From Persicitalea jodogahamensis (GTDB taxonomy: Bacteria > Bacteroidota > Bacteroidia > Cytophagales > Spirosomataceae), in contig NZ_BMXF01000007.1 of the NCBI RefSeq assembly GCF_014651615.1, positions 1-64,000 on the forward strand: a DNA stretch of 64,000 bases. Reading direction: 5' to 3'. The notes beneath the pieces are model-generated. The model worked only from the letters and a program-made list of their open reading frames with translations. It had not been told where the DNA came from and searched no databases. Made by a program: the position numbers and the translations under genes. Below are positions 26,420-35,669 of the stretch, piece by piece. Position 1 is the stretch's first letter. Each line of letters begins with the position of its first letter.

Positions 26420-26457
26420 TAAATTTGAAATATGGAAATTAAAATTTAATATTTCAA
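26420..26457 (+). promoter_or_regulatory. -7 box with TTGAAATAT/ATATTTCAA inverted repeat before the DUF1896 gene
   Basis: TAAATTTG at 26420-26427 fits TAnnTTTG. Perfect 9-bp arms TTGAAATAT (26425-26433) and ATATTTCAA (26449-26457) follow and end 2 nt before the ATG at 26460. The same design occurs before the coupling-protein gene at 17843-17893, which suggests a common regulator or RNA hairpin. Confidence 0.45.
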
Positions 26458-26459
26458 CT

Positions 26460-26921
26460 ATGATTGAACCAGCAGACACAAGTGGGCATCAGGAGGGATA
26501 TTTTGAAAACAGGATTAAAAATTATCTGACCGATTATCACCCGGATTTGATTCAGAGCCAGGATTTTGAAACTCATCTGTCAGAGTTGACCCAAGATGCC
26601 ATCACCCTTTTTCAAGCCTTCGATCGGGCGGGGATGGCAACCTACGAGGCGATGGAACGTGCGCTAACTGAAACCCTGGAAAGCATTATCTCGCCCTATG
26701 ACATACTGAAAGACTTCTTACTGGAAAACCAGACTTTCCTTACGTACGCGACCGGAATCGAAGATTTGGACGAGCTAGACTTGGTGATGCACATACTTGT
26801 CGAAAACACAGCCACCGTTTCTGCCCTCCAAATGGCGACCACGCCCGAAGATGTGGTGAGAGCCAATAAGGAACTTCTCAGCGGAGTCAGGAAAACGCTA
26901 CTCTCTATCAACAAACATTAA
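26460..26921 (+). CDS. DUF1896-like protein
   Basis: A 153-residue helical protein resembling DUF1896, a family usually found directly upstream of the big methylase/helicase on Bacteroidetes mobile elements, as here. It has an N-terminal segment FENRIKNYLTDYHPDLI and a central LFQAFDRAGMATYEAMERAL. The longer frame from 26361 starts directly behind the terminator and lacks a good signal, so the ATG at 26460 is chosen. The role is unknown, probably a partner of the next gene (gap 20 nt). Confidence 0.6.
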   Translation: MIEPADTSGHQEGYFENRIKNYLTDYHPDLIQSQDFETHLSELTQDAITLFQAFDRAGMATYEAMERALTETLESIISPYDILKDFLLENQTFLTYATGIEDLDELDLVMHILVENTATVSALQMATTPEDVVRANKELLSGVRKTLLSINKH

Positions 26922-26941
26922 AATCCCGCCCCAACCCACCC

Positions 26942-29900
26942 ATGAACAAGTTGGAACAAATGGGGTCAAACCTGACCGCGCTGCGCCTGGCGTTTGAACT
27001 TCACCTAAGTTTTAGAAATGCCAATCCCCAAGAAAACGAGGTATTGTCTCAGTACGTCGGATTTGGCGGCCTAAGTGAGATTTTGATGGATCCAAAGGAA
27101 GACTCCCATTGGAGCGAGTCCAATAGGCGGATGCGTCCTGTGGTTCAGGAATTTCACGATTTGGTGGATTTGTACATGCCGAATGACTCAGCTAAATACA
27201 TCGAGTCAGCCAAGAACAGCGTCCTTACCGGATTTTACACGCCTACCCCTATCATCGAAGCATTTTCTTCTTCCTTGAAAGCGAGCGGTATTCCTTTGAA
27301 TTCCGTACTTGATCCGTCGGCGGGAAGCGGTAGGTTCATCGACGTGATTAAAACGGAACATCGTCCGAGCGATGTCCTCATGTTCGAAAAGGACTTGCTG
27401 ACTGGGCTATTGCTCTCGGCAGAATTAGGGGATTCGGTCAGAAATGAAGGTTTTGAAAACGTTGGTGCGCAAAAAGACAATCGATTCGACTTGGTGGCCA
27501 GCAACATTCCGTTCGGTAATATCTCAGTATTCGATCCGGCCTTTGCCAGGAAAGGGTCGGTCGAAAAACAGGCCACCGGGCAGATTCACAACTACTTTTT
27601 CCTAAAAAGTGTCGAACTTGCTCGACCCGGCGGTTTAGTCGCGTTGATTACCACCGATAGTTTTGCCAATACGGAAAGCAATCGCGTGTTCCGCCAAAAC
27701 CTCCTCCAAAAAGCCCGACTGATTTCGGCGGTAAGATTGCCTAACAACCTTTTTAAGGATGCAGGCACCCAGGCAGGATCTGATTTTATCATTGTCCAAA
27801 AACGAGCAAAGCCTGTCGGTACGCTTTCTGAGCAGGAGAAGCTATTCCTACAAACCTACAGCCCTGTTCCCGATGCAGAGGCTGTCAAATCCAACCTTTA
27901 TTTTGAAAGTGCGCCGAACAAAATAATCAATACAAGCAGAGACATTGCCACCAATCAATACGGTAAACCCGCGCTCATCTACACTCACTCCGGAGAGGCC
28001 GAACAAATAGGAAAAGAGCTTTTTGAGGTATTTCAACAGGACATACTTAAAGAGTTTGATTACCGACTTTACCAGGCAAAATCCGTCACCAGCACAAAAC
28101 GAAAGTCAGTGTCGGCTGGTCAGCTTGATCTGTTTTCATCGCCCTCGGTAGCGCCTCCTTCCCTGCCAGCTTCAACTGATTTTACAGGCGAGCTTTATGA
28201 ACACCTCTCCCAGGGCAGCATTGTAAATCAGGCCGGAACGATAGGAAAACTTCAACAAGACGAAGCTGGGAAAGCGGTTGTAGAACCCATGCGCTTGTCC
28301 TCTTCGCAGCGAGTGCGTTGGGAGACCCTGATCGATATCCGGGACAATTACTTCAAACTGGTTCACCAGGAGCGGGATAACCAAACCGAAAGTCCACAAT
28401 ATCGCGAAAAGCTTAACGAAAGCTACGATTCTTTCAAATCAAGCTTCGGCTCACTGAAAGACCGCGCGAATATTGACACCATCCTGATTGACCCATCGGG
28501 CCGTCAGCTTCTTTCGCTGGAAACTTACAGTGAGGTATTCAAATCCTACGAAAAAACGGATATTTTCCATCGCCCGGTTCACATCGCTAACGCTCAGGTA
28601 TCTTCCTTTACTCCCCAAGAAGCACTAGCCGCTTCTCTGAACCGGTTCGGGGGAGTCAATTTGGAATACATAGCCGAAATTTCCGGCGAACGAACCGATG
28701 GACTGTTGATTAAATTGGCCGAACAGATTTACTATAATCCAATCGGCGGCGATTACCAGATCAAAGATGTATTGGGATCGGGAAATATTCAGCAAAAAAT
28801 TGAACAAATAACCGCCTTAGGCTCGGGAGCGCAAGTCGATCCCACGGAAATTGAAAGAACCCTCCGTTATCTGGAAAGCGTTAAGCCCGAACCCGTTCCA
28901 TTTGAATTGATTGATTTTAATTTGGGTGAAAGGTGGCTTGATACGGATTTGTACTCACGCTTTGCTTCACAATTCTTTTCAACCGAAGTCGCGGTTAGCT
29001 ATTCTTCGGCCATCGACGACTTCGGAATTAAGGGATTCGACCATCGTTACAACCCCAAGCTGACGGAAGAGTTTGCCGTACAGTCCAGCAGCAGAAGCTA
29101 CACAGGTTTGGATTTGCTCCACTACGCCCTGTTGGACAATGTACCCAATATCACCAAAAAGATTAATGACGGCCAAGGTAAGGAAATCACTGTCCGGGAT
29201 TCGGAGAAGATCAGGCTGGCTTCCCAAAAGATTGATTCGATTCGAAACGGTTTCGTTGACTGGATGGGACAGCTGCCACATCCTGAGAAAAAAGTGGTCG
29301 AGGAAACCTACAATCGGCTGTACAACTCGGAAGTAAAGCAGAAGTACGACGGTGCCCATCTGAAATTTCCGGGATTGCGTCTCCAAAACTTAGGCATCAG
29401 GGAATTGTACGGTTCTCAAAAAGATACTGCCTGGATGCTGATACAAAACGCCGGAGGTATCGTGGACCACGAAGTTGGAACCGGAAAAACGCTAACGATG
29501 ATCGTCACCGCCTACGAGATGAAACGCCTGGGCCTGGTGGCCAAGCCGATGATCGTGGGTATGAAGGCGAATGTCGGGGCCATTGCTGACACTTTCAAAG
29601 CAGCCTATCCCGATGCTCGTATCCTCGCGCCATCCGAAAAAGATTTCTCAAAACAGCGGAGGGAAATGCTCTTTGATGCTATGGCCAACACGGCCTGGGA
29701 CTGCATTATCCTAACGCACGACCAGTTTGCCAAAATCCCCCAAAGTTTGGATGTCCAGAAAAGACTGATAGGTAGTGAGGTCGCTAATCTTGAAAAAGAC
29801 CTAACTGAACTCAAAAGAAACGACTACAGAGTAGGTACCGCGCTGTTAAAAGGTCTGGAAAGAAGAAAGGTTTCCCTAACGAACAATCTGAATTCGGTTC

Positions 29901-32011
29901 TTCACCAGATTGACGAGAAGAGAGACGATACCCTTGATTTTGAGAAGATGGGGATCGATTTCCTCCAGGTGGATGAGAGCCATAAATTCAAGAACCTTCT
30001 TTTTACCACCCGGCACGATAGGGTGGCTGGCCTAGGGAATCAGGTGGGTTCGCAGCGAGCGCTCAATATGCTTTTTGCCGTCAGAACCATTCAGGAAAAG
30101 AGGAGAGGGGATTCCGGGGTTGCATTTTACTCTGGGACACCTATTTCTAACTCTCTGACGGAGCTGTACTTGCTTTTCAAATACCTGCGGCCAAAAGAAT
30201 TAGAGCGACAGAAAATGGAAAACTTTGATTCCTGGCTGTCTGTCTATGCCAAGAAGACTACTGATTACGAGTATTCCGTCACGAACCAGTTGATCGAAAA
30301 GTCCAGATTCCGGCACTTCATCAAAGTGCCGGAATTAGCCGCTTGTTACAGCCAAATCACCGATTTCCGTACGGCAGAAATGGTTGGTGTCGATCGCCCC
30401 TCCGCCGTTCACCAATTGATGAACATCAAACCGACCGAGCAGCAGGCCGCGTTCACCGAAAACCTCGTCAAGTTTGCGGCCAGTGGCGATGGTACTTTAT
30501 TGGGCAGAGGGCGGCTTTCGGAGTCAGAAGAGCGGGCCAAGATGTTGATCGCTACAAATTATTCGAAGAAGTCGGCACTGGATATGCGGCTAATTGACCC
30601 TACGGCAGGCGACCATCCGAATAACAAGGTAAGCCAGGCGGCGGCGGTGATTAGTCGACATTATAAAGAATCGACGCCATTCAAAGGCACCCAGATCGTA
30701 TTCTGCGACTTGGGTACTCCCTCGGGAACTTCCCTTTTCAACGTGTACGACGCCTTGAAGGCAAAACTGATTCAGGAATACGAACTGCCCGCTAAGGAAA
30801 TCCGATTCATCCACGATGCAAAGAATGACAAGCAGCGTCAGCAAATCATTCGGGACACCAACGAAGGCCGGATCCGCGTGTTAATGGGATCAACCGAGAA
30901 GCTCGGAACCGGTGTCAATGCGCAAAAGCACATCGTGGCCATGCACCATCTGGATGTTCCCTGGAAGCCTTCGGATTTCGAGCAGCGTGTCGGCCGGGGC
31001 GTAAGGGCGGGGAACCTAACCGCTAAAAACCATTTTGGTAACCAAGTGCAAAACTATGTCTACGCCGTAGAGCGCACGCTGGATAATTTCATGTTCAACT
31101 TACTCCAAAACAAAGCACTGTTTATCTCTCAGATTAAAAACCAAAACCTTTCGGTTCGGCGCATCGACGAGGGAGGAATGGACGAAACCAACGGCATGAA
31201 TTATGCCGAGTACGTTGCCCTACTCTCGGGGAATAAGGATTTGCTGGAGAAGGCCAAAATCGAAAAGCAAATTGCTAGTCTGGAATCAGAGAAGACAATT
31301 TTCAACAAAGACATGGCCTCCCAGCGCCGATCCTATTCCGTGTTGGAAAAATCGCTGGATAGGGTAGGGGAGGTGCTGGAAAAAATCAGGGCCGACCAAA
31401 AACGTCTCTACGGCGATAAGAAGGAAAGTCTTCCTTTGGTGGCAGAGGAAAAGATAGAGGATTTGGGCATAGCCATGCTGACTGCCCAGCAAAAGCGGGC
31501 AATTGGAATTACGAAAATTGCCGATTTCAGAGGCTTCGAACTTTCGGTGGACACGTTCAGGTTCGATGGTCACACGCAGCATAAATGGGAGGTACGGTCG
31601 CCCAATGGTATCGTTTACCGCCACAATAACGGCTACCTCAACTCAGAAAAAATCAGAACCGCCGGGGAGTACGTGAACAAAGCCACTTCGAGCGAACAAA
31701 TTGCCAAATTGTTAAAGCAGCAGCAGGAAAGGCAGGAGGAATTGGCGCGTGATATAAAGATTGCCTCGGAAGCACAAAACAAACCGTGGCCGAAAGAAGC
31801 AAAGCTGAGAGAGTTCAAAACCAGTCTTGCTGACGTTGAAAGACGCTTGACCGATAGCTTGAAGCCAGAAGGCGAAAGTAGCATTCAAGGTACGGTAAAG
31901 AATCACGAGACCGAGACGATTGCACGTTCAAAGGAAATTGAAGAGTCAATGAGTAAAGAGCCACTCACCCCGATGATGTATCAAAAATCCATCCGCGCCT
32001 TGGGGCAATGA
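26942..32011 (+). CDS. Giant N6-adenine methylase / SF2 helicase fusion
   Basis: A 1689-residue protein of the type carried by many plasmids, phages and ICEs. The methylase has motif I DPSAGSGRF near residue 122 and the catalytic motif as NIPF (canonical NPPF/Y) near 187. The helicase has Walker A HEVGTGKT near 845, a DESHKF box (DEAH-like) near 1010, SGTPISNSLTEL near 1060 and motif VI FEQRVGRGVRAGN near 1350. The tail is coiled-coil. It probably protects or establishes incoming element DNA; direct experimental assignment is lacking. The DUF1896 gene precedes it. Confidence 0.88.
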   Translation: MNKLEQMGSNLTALRLAFELHLSFRNANPQENEVLSQYVGFGGLSEILMDPKEDSHWSESNRRMRPVVQEFHDLVDLYMPNDSAKYIESAKNSVLTGFYTPTPIIEAFSSSLKASGIPLNSVLDPSAGSGRFIDVIKTEHRPSDVLMFEKDLLTGLLLSAELGDSVRNEGFENVGAQKDNRFDLVASNIPFGNISVFDPAFARKGSVEKQATGQIHNYFFLKSVELARPGGLVALITTDSFANTESNRVFRQNLLQKARLISAVRLPNNLFKDAGTQAGSDFIIVQKRAKPVGTLSEQEKLFLQTYSPVPDAEAVKSNLYFESAPNKIINTSRDIATNQYGKPALIYTHSGEAEQIGKELFEVFQQDILKEFDYRLYQAKSVTSTKRKSVSAGQLDLFSSPSVAPPSLPASTDFTGELYEHLSQGSIVNQAGTIGKLQQDEAGKAVVEPMRLSSSQRVRWETLIDIRDNYFKLVHQERDNQTESPQYREKLNESYDSFKSSFGSLKDRANIDTILIDPSGRQLLSLETYSEVFKSYEKTDIFHRPVHIANAQVSSFTPQEALAASLNRFGGVNLEYIAEISGERTDGLLIKLAEQIYYNPIGGDYQIKDVLGSGNIQQKIEQITALGSGAQVDPTEIERTLRYLESVKPEPVPFELIDFNLGERWLDTDLYSRFASQFFSTEVAVSYSSAIDDFGIKGFDHRYNPKLTEEFAVQSSSRSYTGLDLLHYALLDNVPNITKKINDGQGKEITVRDSEKIRLASQKIDSIRNGFVDWMGQLPHPEKKVVEETYNRLYNSEVKQKYDGAHLKFPGLRLQNLGIRELYGSQKDTAWMLIQNAGGIVDHEVGTGKTLTMIVTAYEMKRLGLVAKPMIVGMKANVGAIADTFKAAYPDARILAPSEKDFSKQRREMLFDAMANTAWDCIILTHDQFAKIPQSLDVQKRLIGSEVANLEKDLTELKRNDYRVGTALLKGLERRKVSLTNNLNSVLHQIDEKRDDTLDFEKMGIDFLQVDESHKFKNLLFTTRHDRVAGLGNQVGSQRALNMLFAVRTIQEKRRGDSGVAFYSGTPISNSLTELYLLFKYLRPKELERQKMENFDSWLSVYAKKTTDYEYSVTNQLIEKSRFRHFIKVPELAACYSQITDFRTAEMVGVDRPSAVHQLMNIKPTEQQAAFTENLVKFAASGDGTLLGRGRLSESEERAKMLIATNYSKKSALDMRLIDPTAGDHPNNKVSQAAAVISRHYKESTPFKGTQIVFCDLGTPSGTSLFNVYDALKAKLIQEYELPAKEIRFIHDAKNDKQRQQIIRDTNEGRIRVLMGSTEKLGTGVNAQKHIVAMHHLDVPWKPSDFEQRVGRGVRAGNLTAKNHFGNQVQNYVYAVERTLDNFMFNLLQNKALFISQIKNQNLSVRRIDEGGMDETNGMNYAEYVALLSGNKDLLEKAKIEKQIASLESEKTIFNKDMASQRRSYSVLEKSLDRVGEVLEKIRADQKRLYGDKKESLPLVAEEKIEDLGIAMLTAQQKRAIGITKIADFRGFELSVDTFRFDGHTQHKWEVRSPNGIVYRHNNGYLNSEKIRTAGEYVNKATSSEQIAKLLKQQQERQEELARDIKIASEAQNKPWPKEAKLREFKTSLADVERRLTDSLKPEGESSIQGTVKNHETETIARSKEIEESMSKEPLTPMMYQKSIRALGQ

Positions 32012-32095
32012 TTGATTCGTTTGAATCAAAATTTCCATATAGTTTGCTGGGCTTGAATTTTTTATAGGCACAACCCTTACGCTGACGGATTCATC

Positions 32096-32533
32096 ATGGC
32101 AAGCTATTTTCCCTATTATTTTTACCGATCCTATAATCTGAGCGATCTGCGATTTCATGCAACCTACGGCGTGATTTTGTCCCTTTATGTCCCTTTTACC
32201 CTGATATTTACTACGGAATATCTGCTTTCAGGTAACATTGACAGCGCCAGCGCCCAAGGCCTGATTATCCCGGCAGGGTACAGTTTGGTACTGGCATACG
32301 TCATGTTCAGAGCCATCCGAAAAGCTTTTGAGAAGGAGATAGAAAATCGGGAGTATTTGGAAGTGATTGGGATCTACTTTTCGGTTGTCCCGTTCGTGGC
32401 CATAGCTTTCTTCCCCGGCATTGATCAGGTCACTGAGGCGATTATTACCAATCTTGGGTTCACCATCCTAACCATTCTGTTCATTCGTCGCTCCATTCTC
32501 CAAGCCAGGACTGACCGTGATGGAAAATCTTGA
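32096..32533 (+). CDS. Four-helix membrane protein paired with a LuxR regulator
   Basis: A 145-residue protein with four transmembrane helices (about residues 22-42, 57-77, 92-110 and 117-134) and a basic C-terminus. No family recognised. Its end overlaps the LuxR-type HTH gene by 14-17 nt, implying translational coupling. In many Bacteroidetes regulators a membrane segment is fused to such an HTH, so the pair may be a split membrane-bound regulator. Confidence 0.6.
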   Translation: MASYFPYYFYRSYNLSDLRFHATYGVILSLYVPFTLIFTTEYLLSGNIDSASAQGLIIPAGYSLVLAYVMFRAIRKAFEKEIENREYLEVIGIYFSVVPFVAIAFFPGIDQVTEAIITNLGFTILTILFIRRSILQARTDRDGKS

Positions 32534-32795
32534 AACCGAGCCACCCCTTAACGGTATCGTCAGCGAAATCGAGAAGAACATCCACATCTTCGAGATCAAT
32601 ATGTCCCTATTTAAACTAACAACACGGGAGAAGCAGGTGGTTCGTCTGGTAAGGCTAGGAAAAATGTACAAGGAAACCGCCGAAGAATTGCACATTGTCG
32701 AGCGGACAGTCAAGAAGCACGTCGAAAATATTTTCCAGAAGGCCGCGGTTACCAATAAGGCTGAGCTGCTTCACAAAATGATGCAGAACCACTAG
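32517..32795 (+). CDS. LuxR-type HTH transcriptional regulator
   Basis: A 92-residue protein with a complete LuxR-family HTH in residues 34-88: LTTREKQVVRLVRLGKMYKE, then AEELHIVERTVKKHVENIFQ. A short N-terminal helix precedes it, with no receiver domain. The frame opens with GTG at 32517, with an ATG at 32520. It overlaps the upstream membrane-protein gene. Three TACGTA sites lie in the 90 bp downstream, ahead of the 33014 gene, and could be targets. Confidence 0.75.
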   Translation: MMENLETEPPLNGIVSEIEKNIHIFEINMSLFKLTTREKQVVRLVRLGKMYKETAEELHIVERTVKKHVENIFQKAAVTNKAELLHKMMQNH

Positions 32796-32817
32796 AATGG
32801 CCGTTTTTTAGGCTATG

Positions 32818-32889
32818 TACGTATTTGTACGTATGCGATTCTCTCCCCTTTTTTAGTTGCCGCTCTTCAAAAATAAGGCTAAGTACGTA
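32818..32889. promoter_or_regulatory. Three TACGTA sites downstream of the LuxR-type gene
   Basis: Palindromic TACGTA occurs at 32818, 32828 and 32884. The first two are in a 10-bp phase as GTACGTAT repeats, as expected for an operator on one helix face. No binding data. Confidence 0.3.
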
Positions 32890-33013
32890 TTGACCCGCCC
32901 GATGATTCCCGCTAATTTTGGCCGACCGTAAAACTCTATCCGTTTGGTAGGACAATCTGGACGGATCGGATTCAGGTGTGTGTGTAAGATATGTTGAATG
33001 GAAAACCTAACCG

Positions 33014-33256
33014 ATGAAATCAACCAAGCAATCTCCTTTTAAAAATCTCAAAACTAAATGTCCCCAACTACAACAAATTCTCGATCGTTATGGTCAGGAC
33101 GCTCTTCACCCCAAATTTTTGACTGCCCTATCCGAAGAGGGAACCGACATTGAGCTGGTACCCAAAATGCGCTTCGACATGACCTGCAAAGATTGGTACG
33201 CTCTCTGCCCAGATTTAAGGCTGTTCGTTTTGAAAATGTTTTATGAAAGCCTTTGA
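33014..33256 (+). CDS. Small conserved protein, FYESL family (copy 2)
   Basis: An 80-residue paralogue of the 22313-22534 protein, sharing the YGQDAL/YGEDAL block, VPKMR/IPKMR, a central W and the C-terminal RLFVL.MFYESL. No known domain. A terminator hairpin lies at 33404. It appears to be the last clear gene of the conjugative element on this side. Confidence 0.6.
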   Translation: MKSTKQSPFKNLKTKCPQLQQILDRYGQDALHPKFLTALSEEGTDIELVPKMRFDMTCKDWYALCPDLRLFVLKMFYESL

Positions 33257-33622
33257 CTTAATCTGGAAGTAATCGGACTTTAGTTTAAATAATGGGTACT
33301 TAGTCATTACTTGGGCGCTTGCTCAGTCGTCCACAAAGCTTTAAAACTCCTACTCAGTTCGCAAAAATTACCGTAAATTCGGGTTCAAATTATTCACTTC
33401 CGACAGGGACGCACTAACTTGTGTGTCCTTGCTTTTTTAGCTGAACTTGATTAATCCGAATGTCCGGCGATCTTACGAAGAATCTTTACTAGCAAACAGA
33501 AACTGCCCTAACTTTCAAAAAAGTCTACTTCAGAAACGTTTGGTGTAGAACCCAGCCGTTGGCCGTTCATTCTTCACATTTTGCCGTAGTGTTTGGCCTC
33601 CTAACCCCGCATCGAAATTAGT
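33257..33622. other. 366-bp intergenic region with one terminator
   Basis: No gene seen. The region holds a hairpin-plus-T-run at 33404-33438 and otherwise unremarkable AT-rich DNA leading to the YhcG-type gene. Confidence 0.5.
33404..33438 (+). terminator. Intrinsic terminator
   Basis: The core stem is GGACGCAC/GTGTGTCC with loop TAACTT, extended to 11 bp by C-G, A-T and G-T pairs. TTTTTT follows at 33433-33438. It is about 150 bp after the FYESL copy 2 gene. Confidence 0.65.
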
Positions 33623-34642
33623 ATGGACCTCATTAATGAACGATACTCTTTTATAGCAGAGATAAAAACCAAGGTTCGCCAGGCTCAGTATGAGGCTTTA
33701 AAGGCGGTAAACGTGCAGTTGATCGACCTATACTGGGAAATCGGCAAGTCCATCGCAGAAAAGCAGAGCGAGAGTTGGGGCAAATCCATCGTTGCTTCGC
33801 TATCCGAAGAACTGCAAAAAGAATTTCCGGGCGTGGGAGGCTTCTCAACGGCCAATTTATGGCTGATGGCTCAGTTTTATAGTGAATATCAAGGTGTTAC
33901 AAATCTCGTACCGTTGGTACGAGAAATTAGCTGGAGCAAACATATCACCATTTTAAAAAAATGCAAGGATGATTTGCAAAGGCAATTTTACATCCAGGCG
34001 ACCAGTAAATTTGGCTGGACTAAAAACGTCCTCATTCACCAGATTGAAAACGAAACGTATGAAAAATACCTGCTGAATCAGACCAGCTTTGACCGGACGC
34101 TGCCAGAAGACATGAAACATCGGGCTCATTTGGCAGTCAAGGACGAATACACCTTCGATTTCCTCAATCTTTCCGAGGAGCATAGCGAGAGCCAATTGGA
34201 AACTGCGCTCGTCAAAAACATTCGGAATTTCCTGCTCGAAATAGGACACCAGTTCACTTTCGTGGGCAATCAATTCAAGGTTCAGGCAGGTAGTAAGGAG
34301 TACTTCATCGACCTGCTGCTCTACCACCGTCAGTTGCAGTGTCTGGTAGCGGTAGAGCTCAAAATAGGGGAGTTCATGCCGGAATACAAAGGTAAAATGG
34401 AATTCTACTTATCCATCCTGAATGAAAGCGTTAAGCTGTCGCATGAGAACGATGCTATCGGTATCATTATCTGTAAAGAAAAAGACCGAACAGTGGTAGA
34501 ATATTCCCTCAAAACAAGCAATATGCCTATCGGGGTAGCGACTTACACCACCATGGCAAAGCTACCGAGTCAATACAAAGAATTGCTACCGGGAAGGGAA
34601 GAAATCGCATCCAAAATAGATGAATACTTTGGAATGAAATAA
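33623..34642 (+). CDS. YhcG-type PD-(D/E)XK nuclease (DUF1016)
   Basis: A 339-residue protein with the DUF1016 architecture. The helical N-terminal domain reads VNVQLIDLYWEIGKSIAEKQ and SEELQKEFPGVGGFSTANLW. The C-terminal nuclease has YFIDLLLYH and LVAVELKIGEF near residues 227-250, giving the D...ExK catalytic set. YhcG proteins occur beside restriction systems and mobile elements and may cut foreign or branched DNA; the biological role is unsettled. It stands alone, followed by a gene-free stretch with a CRISPR-like array. Confidence 0.85.
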   Translation: MDLINERYSFIAEIKTKVRQAQYEALKAVNVQLIDLYWEIGKSIAEKQSESWGKSIVASLSEELQKEFPGVGGFSTANLWLMAQFYSEYQGVTNLVPLVREISWSKHITILKKCKDDLQRQFYIQATSKFGWTKNVLIHQIENETYEKYLLNQTSFDRTLPEDMKHRAHLAVKDEYTFDFLNLSEEHSESQLETALVKNIRNFLLEIGHQFTFVGNQFKVQAGSKEYFIDLLLYHRQLQCLVAVELKIGEFMPEYKGKMEFYLSILNESVKLSHENDAIGIIICKEKDRTVVEYSLKTSNMPIGVATYTTMAKLPSQYKELLPGREEIASKIDEYFGMK

Positions 34643-35052
34643 ACTTAAAAAATGTCCATTCAACCAGTGAGGGCAAGAGGAAAAGCATACCCGTCTCAGC
34701 GTAAATGAATATGAGTTTGCGAAGGTCATCAAATAACTCTGCTAGGAAAATAAGAAAGTTAGCACAGCTCCCGTCGGCTAGGATGATTTCAAAACTGCAA
34801 ATCGACTTGGGGTTTTCACCCCTCATTCTATGCTAAAAGCCGTTTAGAATTGTCTGAGCTGCATTTTTCTAACCCAATGTTCATAAACCGTACCCCACCA
34901 TTAAAAAAAAGGTTAAATCGCTTTCGTTAACATGACCCTGGCCAAAAAAGACCGGGCATGTGAAGACTAAGCTTATCCGGAACAATTGTTTCGAGCATCT
35001 TTGGAAATTATGTAAATATTCTTCCTGATTCAATTCTTGGGTATGGAAGCAC
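34643..35052. other. Gene-free DNA before the CRISPR-like array
   Basis: About 410 bp with no convincing gene on either strand, no transposase and no cas gene fragment that I can recognise. Short imperfect hairpins only. Confidence 0.5.
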
Positions 35053-35273
35053 ATTTCAGTACCAACAAGTCAGATTGAAAGCTTTCAACGACCAAAGTCC
35101 ACTTTCGATCTTGCCGATTTCAATACCAGAAAGTCAGATTGAAGGTTTGTGGTCCTGACTGTACTGGCGGCGCTGACCTTATTTCAATACCAGAAGGTCA
35201 GATTGAAAGACTTATCATTAAACTTTCCGGACAAAGCAAAGAACATTTCAATACCAAAAGGTCAGATTGAAAG
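35053..35273. CRISPR. Short CRISPR-like array, four repeats and three spacers, no cas genes
   Basis: Four 29-nt repeats start at 35053, 35117, 35181 and 35245, an exact 64-bp period, with three unrelated 35-nt spacers. The consensus begins ATTTCAATACC and ends GTCAGATTGAAAG, with partly palindromic ends (ATTTCAAT/ATTGAAAG). The repeat at 35181 is taken as consensus. 35053 and 35117 have several changes and 35245 has one, so decay is stronger at the low-coordinate end, which suggests the leader lies at the high end. No cas gene is present in the window. Confidence 0.75.
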
Positions 35274-35582
35274 TTTTTTGTGCATTAATTAGGAGAGCAT
35301 CAAAAAGTGTGGTGGCCCGCCGCTGCGGGGTAATCTAGATTAAGCGGCAATCGAAACGTGTTTCTAGGAAACCTGGCCAAAGCCCGGATAGCGTTGCCGA
35401 AAACAGACGTCCCATCCCTCATACAGCACCTTCCTGCGAGCTAGAAATAAGAGGTATTTGACACATTCCGGACGACCGGTCGTTGCTGAATCTCCGCCAT
35501 GTATGTAATTTTATCAAAATTACTCAGTTGCCCCACACTTTTTGCTGCACTCCAATTACAGACCAATGAGGGTCGTCGTAGG

Positions 35583-35614
35583 TTTGTAATACCCGCCCGG
35601 TTTGGCTACTTTCG
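35583..35614 (+). promoter_or_regulatory. Bacteroidetes-type promoter of the serine recombinase
   Basis: TTTG at 35583-35586 and TACTTTCG at 35607-35614, 20 nt apart, one mismatch from TTTG-N19/20-TAnnTTTG. The chosen ATG lies at 35670. Confidence 0.5.
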
Positions 35615-35669
35615 CCTGACATTCCGGCAGCAGTGCCGATGGATAACCTGGAAAAACCGAAAACACGTC

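Noticed and set aside
34988-35017. Possible fifth, degenerate CRISPR repeat one period upstream
   Set aside because: Only scattered matches to the repeat at the expected position; not above chance.
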